A DNA stretch of 64,000 nucleotides from Citrobacter sp. On2M (GTDB lineage Bacteria; Pseudomonadota; Gammaproteobacteria; Enterobacterales; Enterobacteriaceae), in NCBI RefSeq assembly GCF_018035235.1, contig NZ_WPCV01000001.1, positions 248,001-312,000 on the forward strand, written 5' to 3'. Every line of letters begins with the position of its first letter. The stretch's first letter is position 1. The notes beneath the pieces were generated by a model that was given only the letters and a program-made list of their open reading frames with translations, did no database searches and had not been told where the DNA came from. Shown here in pieces: positions 1 to 10,874 of the stretch. The position numbers and the translations under genes are program-made.

Positions 1-55
1 CGAGAACAAGAAATGGCAGAAAATTCATGCTGAGCTCTACGACGCAATTAACTGA
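1..55 (+). CDS. C-terminal end of an unidentified protein (partial)
   Basis: An open frame enters from the left edge and reads 17 codons (ENKKWQKIHAELYDAIN) before a TGA at 53-55. It ends 27 bases before the treF stop, so the two genes converge. The peptide is too short to place in a family, and it does not match the end of E. coli YhjB, the usual neighbour. It could be a chance open frame, although its codons look ordinary for a real gene. Confidence 0.4.
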   Translation, partial: ENKKWQKIHAELYDAIN

Positions 56-82
56 CGGTCGGATAACTCATACTGTCAACTG

Positions 83-2159
<2,077 letters not shown>

Positions 2160-3554
2160 ATGAAAATCATTACCCGTCTTACCGCGATAGCCATAGCTGG
2201 CGTCGTGATTTGTTATTTTGGATTATCCGGTTATGTGTGGTATCACGATAATCAACGGAGTAAACAGGCTGATGTTCAGGCCTCTACGCTGGAAGAAAAT
2301 AATAAAGTACTGGGATTTTTACGTGAAAAGGGATGTGATTATTGCCACACCCCTTCCGCGGAATTACCTTTCTATGCATCATTTCCCGTTGCAAAACAGT
2401 TGATGAATTACGATATTCAACTGGGATATAAGTCATTCAATCTTGAGGCTGTTCGTGCAGCGCTGGTCGCAGATAAACCCGTTTCGCAAAGCGACCTGAA
2501 TAAAATTGAATGGGTGATGCAGTACGACACCATGCCGCCGACGCGTTATACCGCATTGCATTGGGCTGGCAAGGTAAGCGATACGGAGCGAGCAGAGATC
2601 CTGGGCTGGATTGCGAAACAGCGCGAGCAGTATTACGCCAGTAACGATACCGCCGCACAGCATCGTAATGAGCCAGTGCAGCCGATACCGGAAAGCATCC
2701 CGACTGATGCCCGTAAAGTGGCGCTGGGCTTTACGCTTTACCACGACCCGCGTATTTCCGGTGACAGCACGATTTCTTGCGCGCACTGCCACGCCCTGAA
2801 TGCGGGCGGCGTGGATGGCCGCAAAACGTCAATCGGCGTAGGCGGCGCGGTTGGCCCTATCAATGCGCCGACGGTATTTAACTCGGTCTTTAACGTGGAA
2901 CAATTCTGGGATGGCCGTGCGCCAACATTGCAGGCGCAGGCTGGCGGTCCACCGTTGAACCCGATCGAAATGGCGTCTAAATCCTGGGATGAAATTATCC
3001 AGAAACTGGATAAGGATCCGCAACTCAAACAAGAGTTTATCGCGGTTTATCCGCAGGGATTCAGCGGGGATAATATTACCGATGCGATTGCTGAGTTTGA
3101 GAAAACGCTGATTACGCCAAATTCACCGTTTGATAAATGGCTACGTGGTGATGAAGCGGCGTTAACTGCCCAGCAAAAACATGGCTATCAGCTGTTTAAA
3201 GATAATAAGTGTGCGACCTGTCATGGCGGTATTATTCTGGGCGGACGCTCATTTGAGCCATTGGGTTTGAAAAAGGACTTTAATTTCGGCGAGGTCACTG
3301 CCGCAGATATTGGCCGCATGAACGTCACTAATGAATTACGTGACAAACTGCGTCAGAAAGTTCCTGGTTTGCGCAACGTTGCGCTGACAGCACCTTATTT
3401 CCATCGCGGTGATGTGCCGACGCTTGATGGTGCGGTAAAACTGATGCTGCGTTATCAGGTAGGTAAAGAACTGCCGCAGGAAGATATCGACGATATCGTG
3501 GCGTTCCTCGAAAGCCTTAATGGGGTGTATACGCCGTATATGCAGGGTAAATAG
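2160..3554 (+). CDS. ccp: tri-heme cytochrome c peroxidase Ccp (YhjA)
   Basis: Ccp reduces H2O2 in the periplasm with electrons from the quinol pool and allows peroxide respiration under low oxygen. The 464 aa protein has an N-terminal membrane anchor (about residues 6-28) and three CXXCH heme motifs: C59-C62-H63, C207-C210-H211 and C351-C354-H355. Classical bacterial peroxidases have only the last two; the extra N-terminal heme domain is typical of the YhjA group. The start follows a GGTGAGGG-type ribosome site. The upstream FNR box fits anaerobic control. A strong hairpin terminator follows the gene. Confidence 0.95.
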   Translation: MKIITRLTAIAIAGVVICYFGLSGYVWYHDNQRSKQADVQASTLEENNKVLGFLREKGCDYCHTPSAELPFYASFPVAKQLMNYDIQLGYKSFNLEAVRAALVADKPVSQSDLNKIEWVMQYDTMPPTRYTALHWAGKVSDTERAEILGWIAKQREQYYASNDTAAQHRNEPVQPIPESIPTDARKVALGFTLYHDPRISGDSTISCAHCHALNAGGVDGRKTSIGVGGAVGPINAPTVFNSVFNVEQFWDGRAPTLQAQAGGPPLNPIEMASKSWDEIIQKLDKDPQLKQEFIAVYPQGFSGDNITDAIAEFEKTLITPNSPFDKWLRGDEAALTAQQKHGYQLFKDNKCATCHGGIILGGRSFEPLGLKKDFNFGEVTAADIGRMNVTNELRDKLRQKVPGLRNVALTAPYFHRGDVPTLDGAVKLMLRYQVGKELPQEDIDDIVAFLESLNGVYTPYMQGK

Positions 3555-3578
3555 ACTTTGCCCTGGTCCTGATTCGGA

Positions 3579-3613
3579 CGTAAAAAAACCGACTTCACGT
3601 CGGTTTTTTTACG
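3579..3613. terminator. bidirectional terminator between ccp and the agr RNA
   Basis: A long inverted repeat (CGTAAAAAAACCGAC, short loop, GTCGGTTTTTTTACG) has a T-run in both directions. It can end the ccp transcript on the plus strand and the antisense RNA on the minus strand. Confidence 0.92.
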
Positions 3614-3664
3614 CTTCAGCCCGAGTTGGTGGCTCTGGCCGAAGTGAGATAGTTATCATCTAAC
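3580..3664 (-). ncRNA. agrB: AgrB-like antisense sRNA against dinQ
   Basis: A minus-strand sigma-70 promoter is visible: TTGCAA at 3694-3699, a 17 bp spacer, and TAGGAT at 3671-3676. It predicts a start near 3664 and an RNA of about 85 nt ending at the 3579-3613 terminator. The first 33 nt (3632-3664) are antisense to 3830-3862 in the dinQ leader, with 31 of 33 positions matching. E. coli has two such RNAs (agrA, agrB) that silence dinQ; only one copy is seen here. The name is by analogy, and the promoter and end are inferred. Confidence 0.82.
3632..3664 (+). repeat. direct repeat shared by agr and the dinQ leader, copy 1
   Basis: This 33-base segment is repeated at 3830-3862 with two mismatches (GAAG versus GGGG inside the unit). 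Because copy 1 is transcribed from the minus strand and copy 2 from the plus strand, the direct repeat makes complementary RNAs. Confidence 0.9.
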
Positions 3665-3728
3665 GCTTCAATCCTATTACCTTAACGGTACTATTGCAAG
3701 AATGCGCTGGCAGTTACGATTAAAAGAA

Positions 3729-3744
3729 CTGTATACTTATCCAG
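3729..3744 (+). promoter_or_regulatory. candidate LexA (SOS) box of dinQ
   Basis: CTGTATACTTATCCAG fits CTGT-N8-ACAG with one mismatch (CCAG). It lies about 190 bp upstream of the dinQ start. E. coli dinQ is LexA-controlled with a long untranslated leader, so position and sequence agree. Confidence 0.78.
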
Positions 3745-3829
3745 TTAGCTCTGTAACTTATCCCTTCCGGACGCGCGCTAAACGCTTTCTAAGTCCTGAT
3801 CGGCGAAACGGGTGGTGCCGTTGGCCGAT

Positions 3830-3862
3830 GCTCTGGCCGGGGTGAGATAGTTATCATCTAAC
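3830..3862 (+). repeat. direct repeat in the dinQ leader, copy 2 (agr target)
   Basis: This is the segment of the dinQ mRNA leader that pairs with the 5' end of the agr RNA. It lies 74 bases upstream of the dinQ start codon, so pairing would act on leader structure or stability and not directly on the start site. Confidence 0.85.
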
Positions 3863-3936
3863 AATGGAGCATGCCCCGTGACAGGCAATGGATGAGTAAG
3901 CGGGTGCATTCTCACTCCATCTGATGGAGAAAACGG

Positions 3937-4020
3937 GTGATTGATAAAGCAATCATCGTTCTGGGAGCGTTAATCGCGTTGCTGGAGCTGATCCGCTATC
4001 TGCTGCAACTTTTGAACTGA
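3937..4020 (+). CDS. dinQ: SOS-induced membrane toxin peptide DinQ
   Basis: This is a 27-codon ORF with a GTG start. The peptide begins MIDKAIIVLGALIALLELIR and ends YLLQLLN, nearly identical to E. coli DinQ as remembered. It is a single hydrophobic helix that inserts in the inner membrane; in E. coli it depolarises the membrane after DNA damage and affects nucleoid compaction. A purine-rich ATGGAGAAAACGG stretch precedes the GTG. The gene has a LexA-like box and a long leader containing the agr target repeat. It lies immediately upstream of the gor 3' end, as in E. coli. Confidence 0.93.
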   Translation: MIDKAIIVLGALIALLELIRYLLQLLN

Positions 4021-4086
4021 TAGCGGAAACGTAACTAAGGGCAAAGAGCTAACCCCTCTTTGCCCTTTAACACTCATGAAGTGCGA

Positions 4087-5439
4087 TTAACGCATAGTAA
4101 CGAACTCTTCTGCCGCCGTTGGGTGAATGGCAACGGTGTTATCAAAGTCTTTCTTGGTGGCACCCATTTTCAGTGCGACCGCGAAGCCTTGCAGCATTTC
4201 ATCCATCCCGAAACCAATACCGTGAATACCGACAATCTTCTCTTCCGGTCCGACGCAAACCAGCTTCATGCGGCACGGCTGGCGGTGGGTGGTAACAGCG
4301 GTATACATCGCGGTAAACGAGGATTTATACACTTTCACCTGGTCATCGCCGTGCTGTTCGCGAGCCTGCTGCTCGGTCAGGCCTACGGTACCAATCGGCG
4401 GGTGGCTGAAAACCACGGTAGGGATATTGCTGTAATCCAGATGCTCATCCGGCTTGTTGTTAAACAAACGCTCGGACAGGCGACGGCCTGCAGCGACGGC
4501 AACTGGCGTCAGCTCAACGGCACCGGTGTTATCGCCGACGGCATAAATTCCCGGAACACTGGTGTTCTGGTATTTATCCACGACGATGTAGCCTTTTTCG
4601 TTGGTTTTCACGCCAGTAACCGCCAGGTTGAAGTTGTCGGTGGCAGGTTCACGACCGATCGCCCAAATCAGGCAATCTACTGTTTCGCTACGACCATCTT
4701 CCAGTTGCAGAGTCAGGCTGCCGTCAGCGTTTTTAACAACCGCTTTCGGGATTGCGTGCGTATGCAGGGTCGGGCCTTCGGCGTTCATCACCTCAACCAG
4801 CGTGTCGACGATCATCGGATCGAAGCTGCGCAGCGGCGCGTGTTTACGCACAAACAGATGCGTTTGGGCGCCCAGGCCGTTAATCACGCCCGCCAGCTCA
4901 ACGGCGATGTAACCTGCGCCGACGACCGCAACGCGTTTCGGCAGCGCGGGCAACTCAAAGAAGCCATCGGAGTCGATCCCGTATTCCACACCCGGAATGC
5001 TCGGATGGCTCGGGCGACCACCGGTGGCGATCAAAATATGATCGGCAGTAATGGTTTCACCGTTTACTTCAATGGTTTTGGCATCCACAAAACGGGCAAA
5101 GCCTTTAATCACATCGACGTTATTTTTACCCAGCACGTTGTCGTATGAGGTATGAATGCGATCAATGTAAGCGGTACGTGTGGCGATCAGTTTATCCCAA
5201 TCGAACTTATTGATGGTGGTGTCGAAACCGTAATCCGGCCCGTACATGTGGATCGCTTCGCGGACCTGGGCGGCATGCCACATCACTTTTTTCGGTACGC
5301 AGCCCACGTTAACGCAGGTGCCGCCCAGTTCTTTGGCTTCAATCAGTGCGCATTTCTGGCCGTACATTGCTGCACGGTTAATGGAGGCAATACCGCCGCT
5401 GCCGCCGCCAATAGCGATGTAATCATAGTGCTTGGTCAT
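4087..5439 (-). CDS. gor: glutathione reductase Gor
   Basis: Gor is an FAD-dependent homodimer that reduces glutathione disulfide with NADPH and keeps the cytoplasmic glutathione pool reduced. The protein is 450 aa, as in E. coli. The FAD-binding GGGSGG motif is at residues 11-16, the redox disulfide C42/C47 is in [13 protein letters not shown], and the C-terminal HPTAAEE supplies the catalytic His-Glu pair from the other subunit. It has its own start, 104 bp beyond the rlmJ stop, and is transcribed in the same direction. The plus-strand open frame across it is a shadow. Confidence 0.97.
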   Translation of the reverse strand: MTKHYDYIAIGGGSGGIASINRAAMYGQKCALIEAKELGGTCVNVGCVPKKVMWHAAQVREAIHMYGPDYGFDTTINKFDWDKLIATRTAYIDRIHTSYDNVLGKNNVDVIKGFARFVDAKTIEVNGETITADHILIATGGRPSHPSIPGVEYGIDSDGFFELPALPKRVAVVGAGYIAVELAGVINGLGAQTHLFVRKHAPLRSFDPMIVDTLVEVMNAEGPTLHTHAIPKAVVKNADGSLTLQLEDGRSETVDCLIWAIGREPATDNFNLAVTGVKTNEKGYIVVDKYQNTSVPGIYAVGDNTGAVELTPVAVAAGRRLSERLFNNKPDEHLDYSNIPTVVFSHPPIGTVGLTEQQAREQHGDDQVKVYKSSFTAMYTAVTTHRQPCRMKLVCVGPEEKIVGIHGIGFGMDEMLQGFAVALKMGATKKDFDNTVAIHPTAAEEFVTMR

Positions 5440-5543
5440 GACCGCTCCTTCATGTTCATTGTAGGGCGGAGAAGCGTTACGCCATCCGCCAAAATATTCG
5501 CGATTGTATACCTGATATTAAAAGGTTCCACCGATGGCTGCGA

Positions 5544-6386
5544 TTACTCAGGCACGATCCAGCTTACTGAGGTATGACCGGTTCCTGCCGGAACCAGTTT
5601 GCTGTGCAACCACGGCAGAACGCTGTTCATCTGTTGCTCCAGCTTCCACGGCGGGTTAATGACAATCATGCCTGACGCAGTCATACCACGCTGATCGCTG
5701 TCCGGGCGCACTGCCAGTTCAATTTGCAGAATTTTGCGGATGCCGGTCTCTTCCAGGTCGTGGACCATGCGCTTGATTTGCTGACGCAGAACCACCGGAT
5801 ACCACAGCGCATAGGTGCCGGTCGCGAAACGCTTGTAGCCTTCGTTAATACCGGTCACCACCGCCTGGTAGTCGCTTTTGATCTCGTAGGGGGGATCGAT
5901 AAGGATCAACCCGCGACGGGAAACCGGCGGTAATTTCGCTTTTAGCTGCTGATAACCATCGGCCTTGGCCACGCGTGCGCGCTCATCTTTCTGAAATTCG
6001 CCGCGCAGCAGAGGAAAGTCGCTCGGGTGCAGTTCAGTTAACTGCAGGCTGTCCTGTTCGCGCAGCAACTGGCGAGCAATCAACGGAGAGCCAGGGTAGT
6101 AGCGCAACTGACCGCTACGGTTGAAGTGCTGCACCACGCCAATGTAGGGTTCCAGTTCGGCAGGCAAATCGTCCTGCTGCCAGATACGGGCGATCCCTTC
6201 CAGATATTCACCGGTACGTTCGGCATGCTCACTGCTCAGCTGATAACGGCCAGCGCCAGCATGGGTATCCAGATAGAGAAACGGTTTTTCTTTCTCTTTG
6301 AGCGACTCGATGATCAGGCTCTGGACGGTGTGTTTCAGGACGTCGGCGTGGTTGCCAGCGTGATAACTGTGGCGATAACTGAGCAT
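5544..6386 (-). CDS. rlmJ: 23S rRNA (adenine2030-N6)-methyltransferase RlmJ
   Basis: RlmJ methylates A2030 of 23S rRNA using S-adenosylmethionine. The 280 aa protein matches the E. coli length and has the N6-adenine methyltransferase DPPY motif at residues 164-167 within LILIDPPYE, and an N-terminal HAGAG segment in the cofactor fold. It is divergent from prlC and upstream of gor on the same strand. Loss in E. coli has mild effects. Confidence 0.96.
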   Translation of the reverse strand: MLSYRHSYHAGNHADVLKHTVQSLIIESLKEKEKPFLYLDTHAGAGRYQLSSEHAERTGEYLEGIARIWQQDDLPAELEPYIGVVQHFNRSGQLRYYPGSPLIARQLLREQDSLQLTELHPSDFPLLRGEFQKDERARVAKADGYQQLKAKLPPVSRRGLILIDPPYEIKSDYQAVVTGINEGYKRFATGTYALWYPVVLRQQIKRMVHDLEETGIRKILQIELAVRPDSDQRGMTASGMIVINPPWKLEQQMNSVLPWLHSKLVPAGTGHTSVSWIVPE

Positions 6387-6507
6387 GGGTAAACGTGTTC
6401 CAGGTTATAAACGTAGGCCCGAAAACAGCGCGATATCGGGCGAAAATAAAGCGTATCGCCACAGTATACAGAAAAGTCGTCACTGCCGCGAAAGCGCAAC
6501 GCCTGGC

Positions 6508-6534
6508 ATTGAAATCCTCTACACTTAACCCCAT
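6508..6534 (+). promoter_or_regulatory. sigma-32 heat-shock promoter of prlC
   Basis: ATTGAAA at 6508-6514 and CCCCAT at 6529-6534, separated by 14 bp, fit the sigma-32 consensus (CTTGAAA, CCCCAT). The predicted start is about 60 bases before the prlC ATG. The homologous Salmonella opdA operon is known to be heat-shock controlled. Confidence 0.82.
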
Positions 6535-6600
6535 TGTACAAATTAATATGCACAGCGCCGGATACGCGCTTCATTCACTCTTTTCAACAGGACCGCGCTA

Positions 6601-8643
6601 ATGACCAATCCATTGCTGACTCCCTTCGAACTGCCGCCGTTTTCTAAAATTCAGCCTGAGCACGTCGTGCCTGCCGTCACTAAGGCGCTGAACGATTGCC
6701 GCGAAAACGTTGAACGCGTGGTTGCGCAGGGCGCGCCGTACACCTGGGAAAATCTCTGTCAGCCGCTGGCGGAAGTTGATGACGTGCTGGGGCGTATTTT
6801 CTCTCCGGTCAGCCATCTGAACTCGGTGAAAAACAGCCCGGAACTGCGCGAAGCCTATGAACAAACGCTGCCGCTGCTGTCTGAATACAGCACCTGGGTT
6901 GGACAACATGAAGGCCTGTACAAAGCGTATCGCGACCTGCGTGATGGCGATTATTACGCCACCCTGAGTACCGCACAGAAAAAAGCGGTCGATAACGCGC
7001 TGCGCGATTTTGAGCTTTCTGGTATTGGTCTGCCGAAGGAAAAACAGCAGCGTTATGGTGAAATCGCCACCCGTCTGTCCGAGCTCGGCAACTTGTACAG
7101 CAATAACGTCCTTGATGCCACGATGGGCTGGACGAAGTTAGTCACCGACGAAGCCGAGCTGGCAGGTATGCCGGAAAGCGCGCTGGCTGCGGCGAAGGCT
7201 CAGGCGGAAGCCAAAGAGCAGGAAGGCTATCTGTTAACGCTGGATATCCCAAGCTACCTGCCGGTGATGACCTACTGTGACAACCAGGGGCTGCGTGAAG
7301 AGATGTATCGCGCTTACTCCACCCGCGCGTCTGACCAGGGGCCGAATGCGGGCAAATGGGACAACAGCCCGATAATGGAAGAGATCCTCGCGCTGCGCCA
7401 CGAACTGGCACAACTGTTGGGCTTTGAAAGCTACGCCTTTAAATCGCTGGCCACCAAAATGGCGGAAAACCCGCAGCAGGTCCTCGACTTCCTGACCGAT
7501 CTGGCGAAACGCGCCCGTCCACAGGGTGAGAAAGAGCTGGCCCAGTTGCGCGCCTTCGCCAAAGCGGAATTTGGCGTTGAAGAGCTGCAGCCGTGGGATA
7601 TCGCTTACTACAGCGAGAAACAAAAACAGCATCTGTACAGCATCAGCGATGAACAACTGCGCCCATATTTCCCGGAAAACAAAGCCGTTAACGGCCTGTT
7701 TGAAGTGGTTAAACGTATTTACGGCATTACCGCTAAGGAGCGCACCGATGTTGATGTCTGGCATCCGGAAGTTCGTTTCTTCGAGCTGTATGACGAAAAC
7801 AACGAGCTGCGCGGCAGCTTCTACCTCGACCTGTTTGCCCGTGAACATAAACGCGGCGGGGCGTGGATGGACGACTGCGTCGGCCAGATGCGTAAAAGTG
7901 ACGGCACGTTGCAAAAACCGGTCGCCTACCTGACCTGTAACTTTAACCGTCCGGTGAACGGCAAACCCGCACTGTTTACCCACGATGAAGTGATCACCCT
8001 GTTCCACGAGTTCGGTCATGGTCTGCACCACATGCTGACCCGTATCGAAACCGCCGGTGTTTCCGGGATCAACGGTGTGCCGTGGGATGCGGTCGAGCTG
8101 CCAAGCCAGTTTATGGAAAACTGGTGCTGGGAGCCGGACGCGCTGGAGTTTATCTCCGGTCATTATGAAACCGGCGAACCACTGCCGAAGGAACTGCTGG
8201 ATAAAATGCTGGCGGCGAAAAACTACCAGGCAGCGTTGTTTATTCTGCGTCAGCTGGAGTTCGGCCTGTTTGATTTCCGTCTGCATGCGGAGTTTGATCC
8301 GCAACAAGGGGCGAAAATCCTCGACACGCTGGCCGAAATCAAGAAACAGGTCGCCGTGGTGCCGGGCCCAACCTGGGGCCGCTTCCCGCATGCCTTCAGC
8401 CACATTTTTGCAGGGGGCTACGCGGCGGGTTACTACAGCTATCTTTGGGCCGACGTACTGGCGGCGGATGCCTTCTCTCGCTTCGAAGATGAGGGGATTT
8501 TCAACCGTGAAACCGGACAGTCGTTCCTCGATAACATCCTCACCCGTGGCGGTTCTGAAGAGCCTATGGCGCTGTTCAAACGCTTCCGTGGCCGTGAGCC
8601 GCAGCTGGATGCGATGCTGGAGCATTACGGGATTAAAGGCTGA
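6601..8643 (+). CDS. prlC: oligopeptidase A (PrlC/OpdA)
   Basis: PrlC is a cytoplasmic M3-family zinc metallopeptidase that degrades signal peptides and other short peptides. The 680 aa protein is family length, with the HEXXH zinc site HEFGH near residues 469-473 ([12 protein letters not shown]) and the downstream Glu of the family in the QFMENW segment. It is the first gene of a two-gene unit with rsmJ, 8 bp apart, behind a sigma-32 promoter. Its start follows CAACAGGACC. Confidence 0.97.
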   Translation: MTNPLLTPFELPPFSKIQPEHVVPAVTKALNDCRENVERVVAQGAPYTWENLCQPLAEVDDVLGRIFSPVSHLNSVKNSPELREAYEQTLPLLSEYSTWVGQHEGLYKAYRDLRDGDYYATLSTAQKKAVDNALRDFELSGIGLPKEKQQRYGEIATRLSELGNLYSNNVLDATMGWTKLVTDEAELAGMPESALAAAKAQAEAKEQEGYLLTLDIPSYLPVMTYCDNQGLREEMYRAYSTRASDQGPNAGKWDNSPIMEEILALRHELAQLLGFESYAFKSLATKMAENPQQVLDFLTDLAKRARPQGEKELAQLRAFAKAEFGVEELQPWDIAYYSEKQKQHLYSISDEQLRPYFPENKAVNGLFEVVKRIYGITAKERTDVDVWHPEVRFFELYDENNELRGSFYLDLFAREHKRGGAWMDDCVGQMRKSDGTLQKPVAYLTCNFNRPVNGKPALFTHDEVITLFHEFGHGLHHMLTRIETAGVSGINGVPWDAVELPSQFMENWCWEPDALEFISGHYETGEPLPKELLDKMLAAKNYQAALFILRQLEFGLFDFRLHAEFDPQQGAKILDTLAEIKKQVAVVPGPTWGRFPHAFSHIFAGGYAAGYYSYLWADVLAADAFSRFEDEGIFNRETGQSFLDNILTRGGSEEPMALFKRFRGREPQLDAMLEHYGIKG

Positions 8644-8651
8644 TTATTCAC

Positions 8652-9401
8652 GTGAAAATCTGCTTAGTCGATGAAACAGGCGCCGGAGACGGCGCCTTAT
8701 CTGTTCTTGCTGCCCGTTGGGGACTGGAACACGATGAAGATAACCTGATGGCGCTGGTGATGACGACAGCACATCTGGAACTGCGCAAACGCGATGAACC
8801 CAAGCTCGGCGGTATCTTCGTCGATTTTGTTGGCGGCGCAATGGCTCACCGGCGCAAGTTTGGTGGCGGTCGCGGCGAAGCGGTGGCGAAAGCGGTCGGT
8901 ATTAAAGGCGATTACCTGCCGGATGTGGTTGATGCCACTGCCGGGCTGGGACGCGATGCGTTCGTGCTGGCCTCGGTGGGCTGTCGTGTGCGGATGCTGG
9001 AACGAAATCCGGTGGTCGCTGCGCTGCTTGATGATGGCCTGGCGCGGGGCTATGCGGACCCGGAAATCGGCCCGTGGCTGCAGGAACGTTTACAGCTAAT
9101 CCACGCCTCAAGCCTGACGGCATTAACCGATATCACGCCACGCCCGCAGGTGGTCTATCTCGATCCGATGTTCCCACATAAGCAGAAAAGTGCGCTGGTT
9201 AAGAAAGAGATGCGCGTGTTTCAGTCGCTGGTGGGGCCGGACCTCGACGCCGATGGGCTGCTGAAGCCGGCACGTCAATTGGCCACTAAACGCGTGGTAG
9301 TGAAGCGCCCGGACTACGCGCCACCGCTGGCGGATGTCGCCACGCCGAACGCGGTAGTTACGAAAGGGCATCGGTTTGATATTTATGCGGGGACGGCGTA
9401 G
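8652..9401 (+). CDS. rsmJ: 16S rRNA (guanine1516-N2)-methyltransferase RsmJ
   Basis: RsmJ methylates G1516 of 16S rRNA. The 249 aa protein has the cofactor-binding segment [17 protein letters not shown] near residues 95-111 and the N2-guanine type motif LDPMFP near residue 170. The start is GTG, 8 bases after the prlC stop, which suggests co-transcription and translational coupling with the heat-shock peptidase. It ends just before a REP element. Confidence 0.95.
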   Translation: MKICLVDETGAGDGALSVLAARWGLEHDEDNLMALVMTTAHLELRKRDEPKLGGIFVDFVGGAMAHRRKFGGGRGEAVAKAVGIKGDYLPDVVDATAGLGRDAFVLASVGCRVRMLERNPVVAALLDDGLARGYADPEIGPWLQERLQLIHASSLTALTDITPRPQVVYLDPMFPHKQKSALVKKEMRVFQSLVGPDLDADGLLKPARQLATKRVVVKRPDYAPPLADVATPNAVVTKGHRFDIYAGTA

Positions 9402-9405
9402 TTTC

Positions 9406-9440
9406 CAGGCCGGATAAGGCGGTAGCCGTATCCGGCATTA
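9406..9440. repeat. REP element between rsmJ and the NDH-2-like gene
   Basis: The segment contains GGCCGGATAAGGCGG and the inverted partner GCCGTATCCGGCA, the usual REP palindrome. It sits between convergent genes and may help protect 3' mRNA ends. Confidence 0.8.
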
Positions 9441-9444
9441 CGGC

Positions 9445-10644
9445 TTAAACAAACGGCGCGTACGGATCGGCAACTTCAAACGCTGCCGCACGCTCTGCCT
9501 TCGGCGGGTAAATCAGCTCGCTGACAATCGACACCTTCAGCTTTTTCGCTTCTGCTCGCGTCAGTTTCACCTGTTGGTCCCATCCTTCGGTATACACCGC
9601 GCCCCACGCGCCGAGATCCAGACAGGTGACGTACATTTCCTGGCGATACGGCAGTGGTGCCACGTTCAGCAAGCTGGCGGCGGCATTGTTACCGGCGAAT
9701 TTACCCAGCAAAATGGCGTGCTGGCAGGTCATCAGCGCATGATTGCCTTTGTCATCGGTGGCCGCATAGGCGACGTCACCGGTGGCGTAGATATCCTCAT
9801 GGCCCACCACCTGCAGATTGCCGTTTACATGCAGTCGACCCTGACGATCGCGCGGGGCGTTAATCTGCCCGGTCAGGCCGCTAGCCTGAACACCGACGGT
9901 CCAGATAACCGTTTGAGAGGCAATTACCTGCCCATCTTTCAGCGTGACGCCGCAGGCATCCACGCACTCTACTTCCGCATTAACCAGCCATTCAACGCCC
10001 AGTTCAGCGGAGGCTTCGATAATCACGTCGCGTAATTCCTGGCTCCAGCGTCCGCCAGGCTGAGCACCGCGCTCAACTACGACAATTCTGGTCTTAGCAT
10101 CAGTACCCAAAATCTCGCGCAGACGGCCCGGTAATTCCAGCGCCATCTCAATCCCGGTAAAGCCGCCACCGCAGACCACGACCGTATTGCGAGCCTCGCT
10201 CTCTGGCTGCTGCGCCAGATCCTTAATGTGTTGCTCCAGTACGGCGGCGCTTTCGAGCTGGTCGAGGTCAAACGCGTACTCGGCAGCACCGGCAACGGCG
10301 TCGCGGTTTACGTGACTGCCGCTGGCGAGTACCAGGCGGTCGTAGCGGCGTAAATGAATTTCACCGTTGGCATCTTGCCAACTGACTTCTTTAGAGTCCG
10401 GGAGGATCTGCTCGACGTGACCTTGCAGGAAGTTGACGCCAGTGACGTCAAACAAGGGTTGCAGCGGTGCGACCAGGGTTTGCACGGCGCTTTCATAAAA
10501 GCGCGGGCGGACACGCAGCTCTGGCTGTGGCGCAATCACTGTAATATCAATGGGCTGCTGGTGTTTGTCCGCCAGTCGCGCGGCGCTTAATGCTGCCCAC
10601 ATACCGGCAAAGCCGGCGCCCACGATCAGAATTTGTTTATGCAT
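9445..10644 (-). CDS. NDH-2-like FAD/NAD(P) oxidoreductase
   Basis: This 399 aa flavoprotein belongs to the type II NADH dehydrogenase-like family. It has two dinucleotide-binding folds: GAGFAG at residues 9-14 for FAD and CGGGFTGIE at 158-166 for NAD(P)H. An FAD-contacting YATGDVAYA motif lies near residue 290. It lacks an obvious transmembrane helix, so it would be soluble or peripheral. It could be a second NADH:quinone oxidoreductase or another pyridine-nucleotide disulfide-type enzyme. It has no direct counterpart at this place in E. coli K-12. It diverges from an Rrf2-type Fe-S regulator gene 230 bp away, which probably controls it. Confidence 0.82.
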   Translation of the reverse strand: MHKQILIVGAGFAGMWAALSAARLADKHQQPIDITVIAPQPELRVRPRFYESAVQTLVAPLQPLFDVTGVNFLQGHVEQILPDSKEVSWQDANGEIHLRRYDRLVLASGSHVNRDAVAGAAEYAFDLDQLESAAVLEQHIKDLAQQPESEARNTVVVCGGGFTGIEMALELPGRLREILGTDAKTRIVVVERGAQPGGRWSQELRDVIIEASAELGVEWLVNAEVECVDACGVTLKDGQVIASQTVIWTVGVQASGLTGQINAPRDRQGRLHVNGNLQVVGHEDIYATGDVAYAATDDKGNHALMTCQHAILLGKFAGNNAAASLLNVAPLPYRQEMYVTCLDLGAWGAVYTEGWDQQVKLTRAEAKKLKVSIVSELIYPPKAERAAAFEVADPYAPFV

Positions 10645-10874
10645 TGGTTTTTTCTCACTGGTGACTACGAATTATTTACTCGGATTTTATTTATCGTAGT
10701 TAAGGATTGCAATGCGATCGAGATTCTTTTTGCCTTAAAGGGTGGGGGTTTTTATTATCTGTTTGATAAATATGTATTTAAATTTTAATTGTGAAGAGGG
10801 GTACTTTGCTGTCTGGAATGAGTGAAACGAAAAAGCTACAATCAACTCAGATTAATTTTGGCTGAGATAAGAGA
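10645..10874. promoter_or_regulatory. divergent control region with candidate Rrf2 operators
   Basis: This 230 bp AT-rich region holds two similar sites: ACTCGGATT near 10679 on the flavoprotein side and ACTCAGATT at 10845 on the regulator side. The second is part of an inverted repeat, CTCAG at 10846-10850 and CTGAG at 10862-10866, ending 8 bases before the regulator ATG. They resemble the ACTCGGAT-type half-sites I recall for Streptomyces RsrR. Operator function is inferred. Confidence 0.45.

Noticed and set aside
4060-5148. 362-codon plus-strand open frame
   Set aside because: It lies antisense to gor, a clear gene, and has no family resemblance. It arises from codon bias on the opposite strand.
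7234-8625. 463-codon minus-strand open frame opposite prlC
   Set aside because: prlC is full length with its zinc site on the plus strand. The shadow frame has no recognisable motif.
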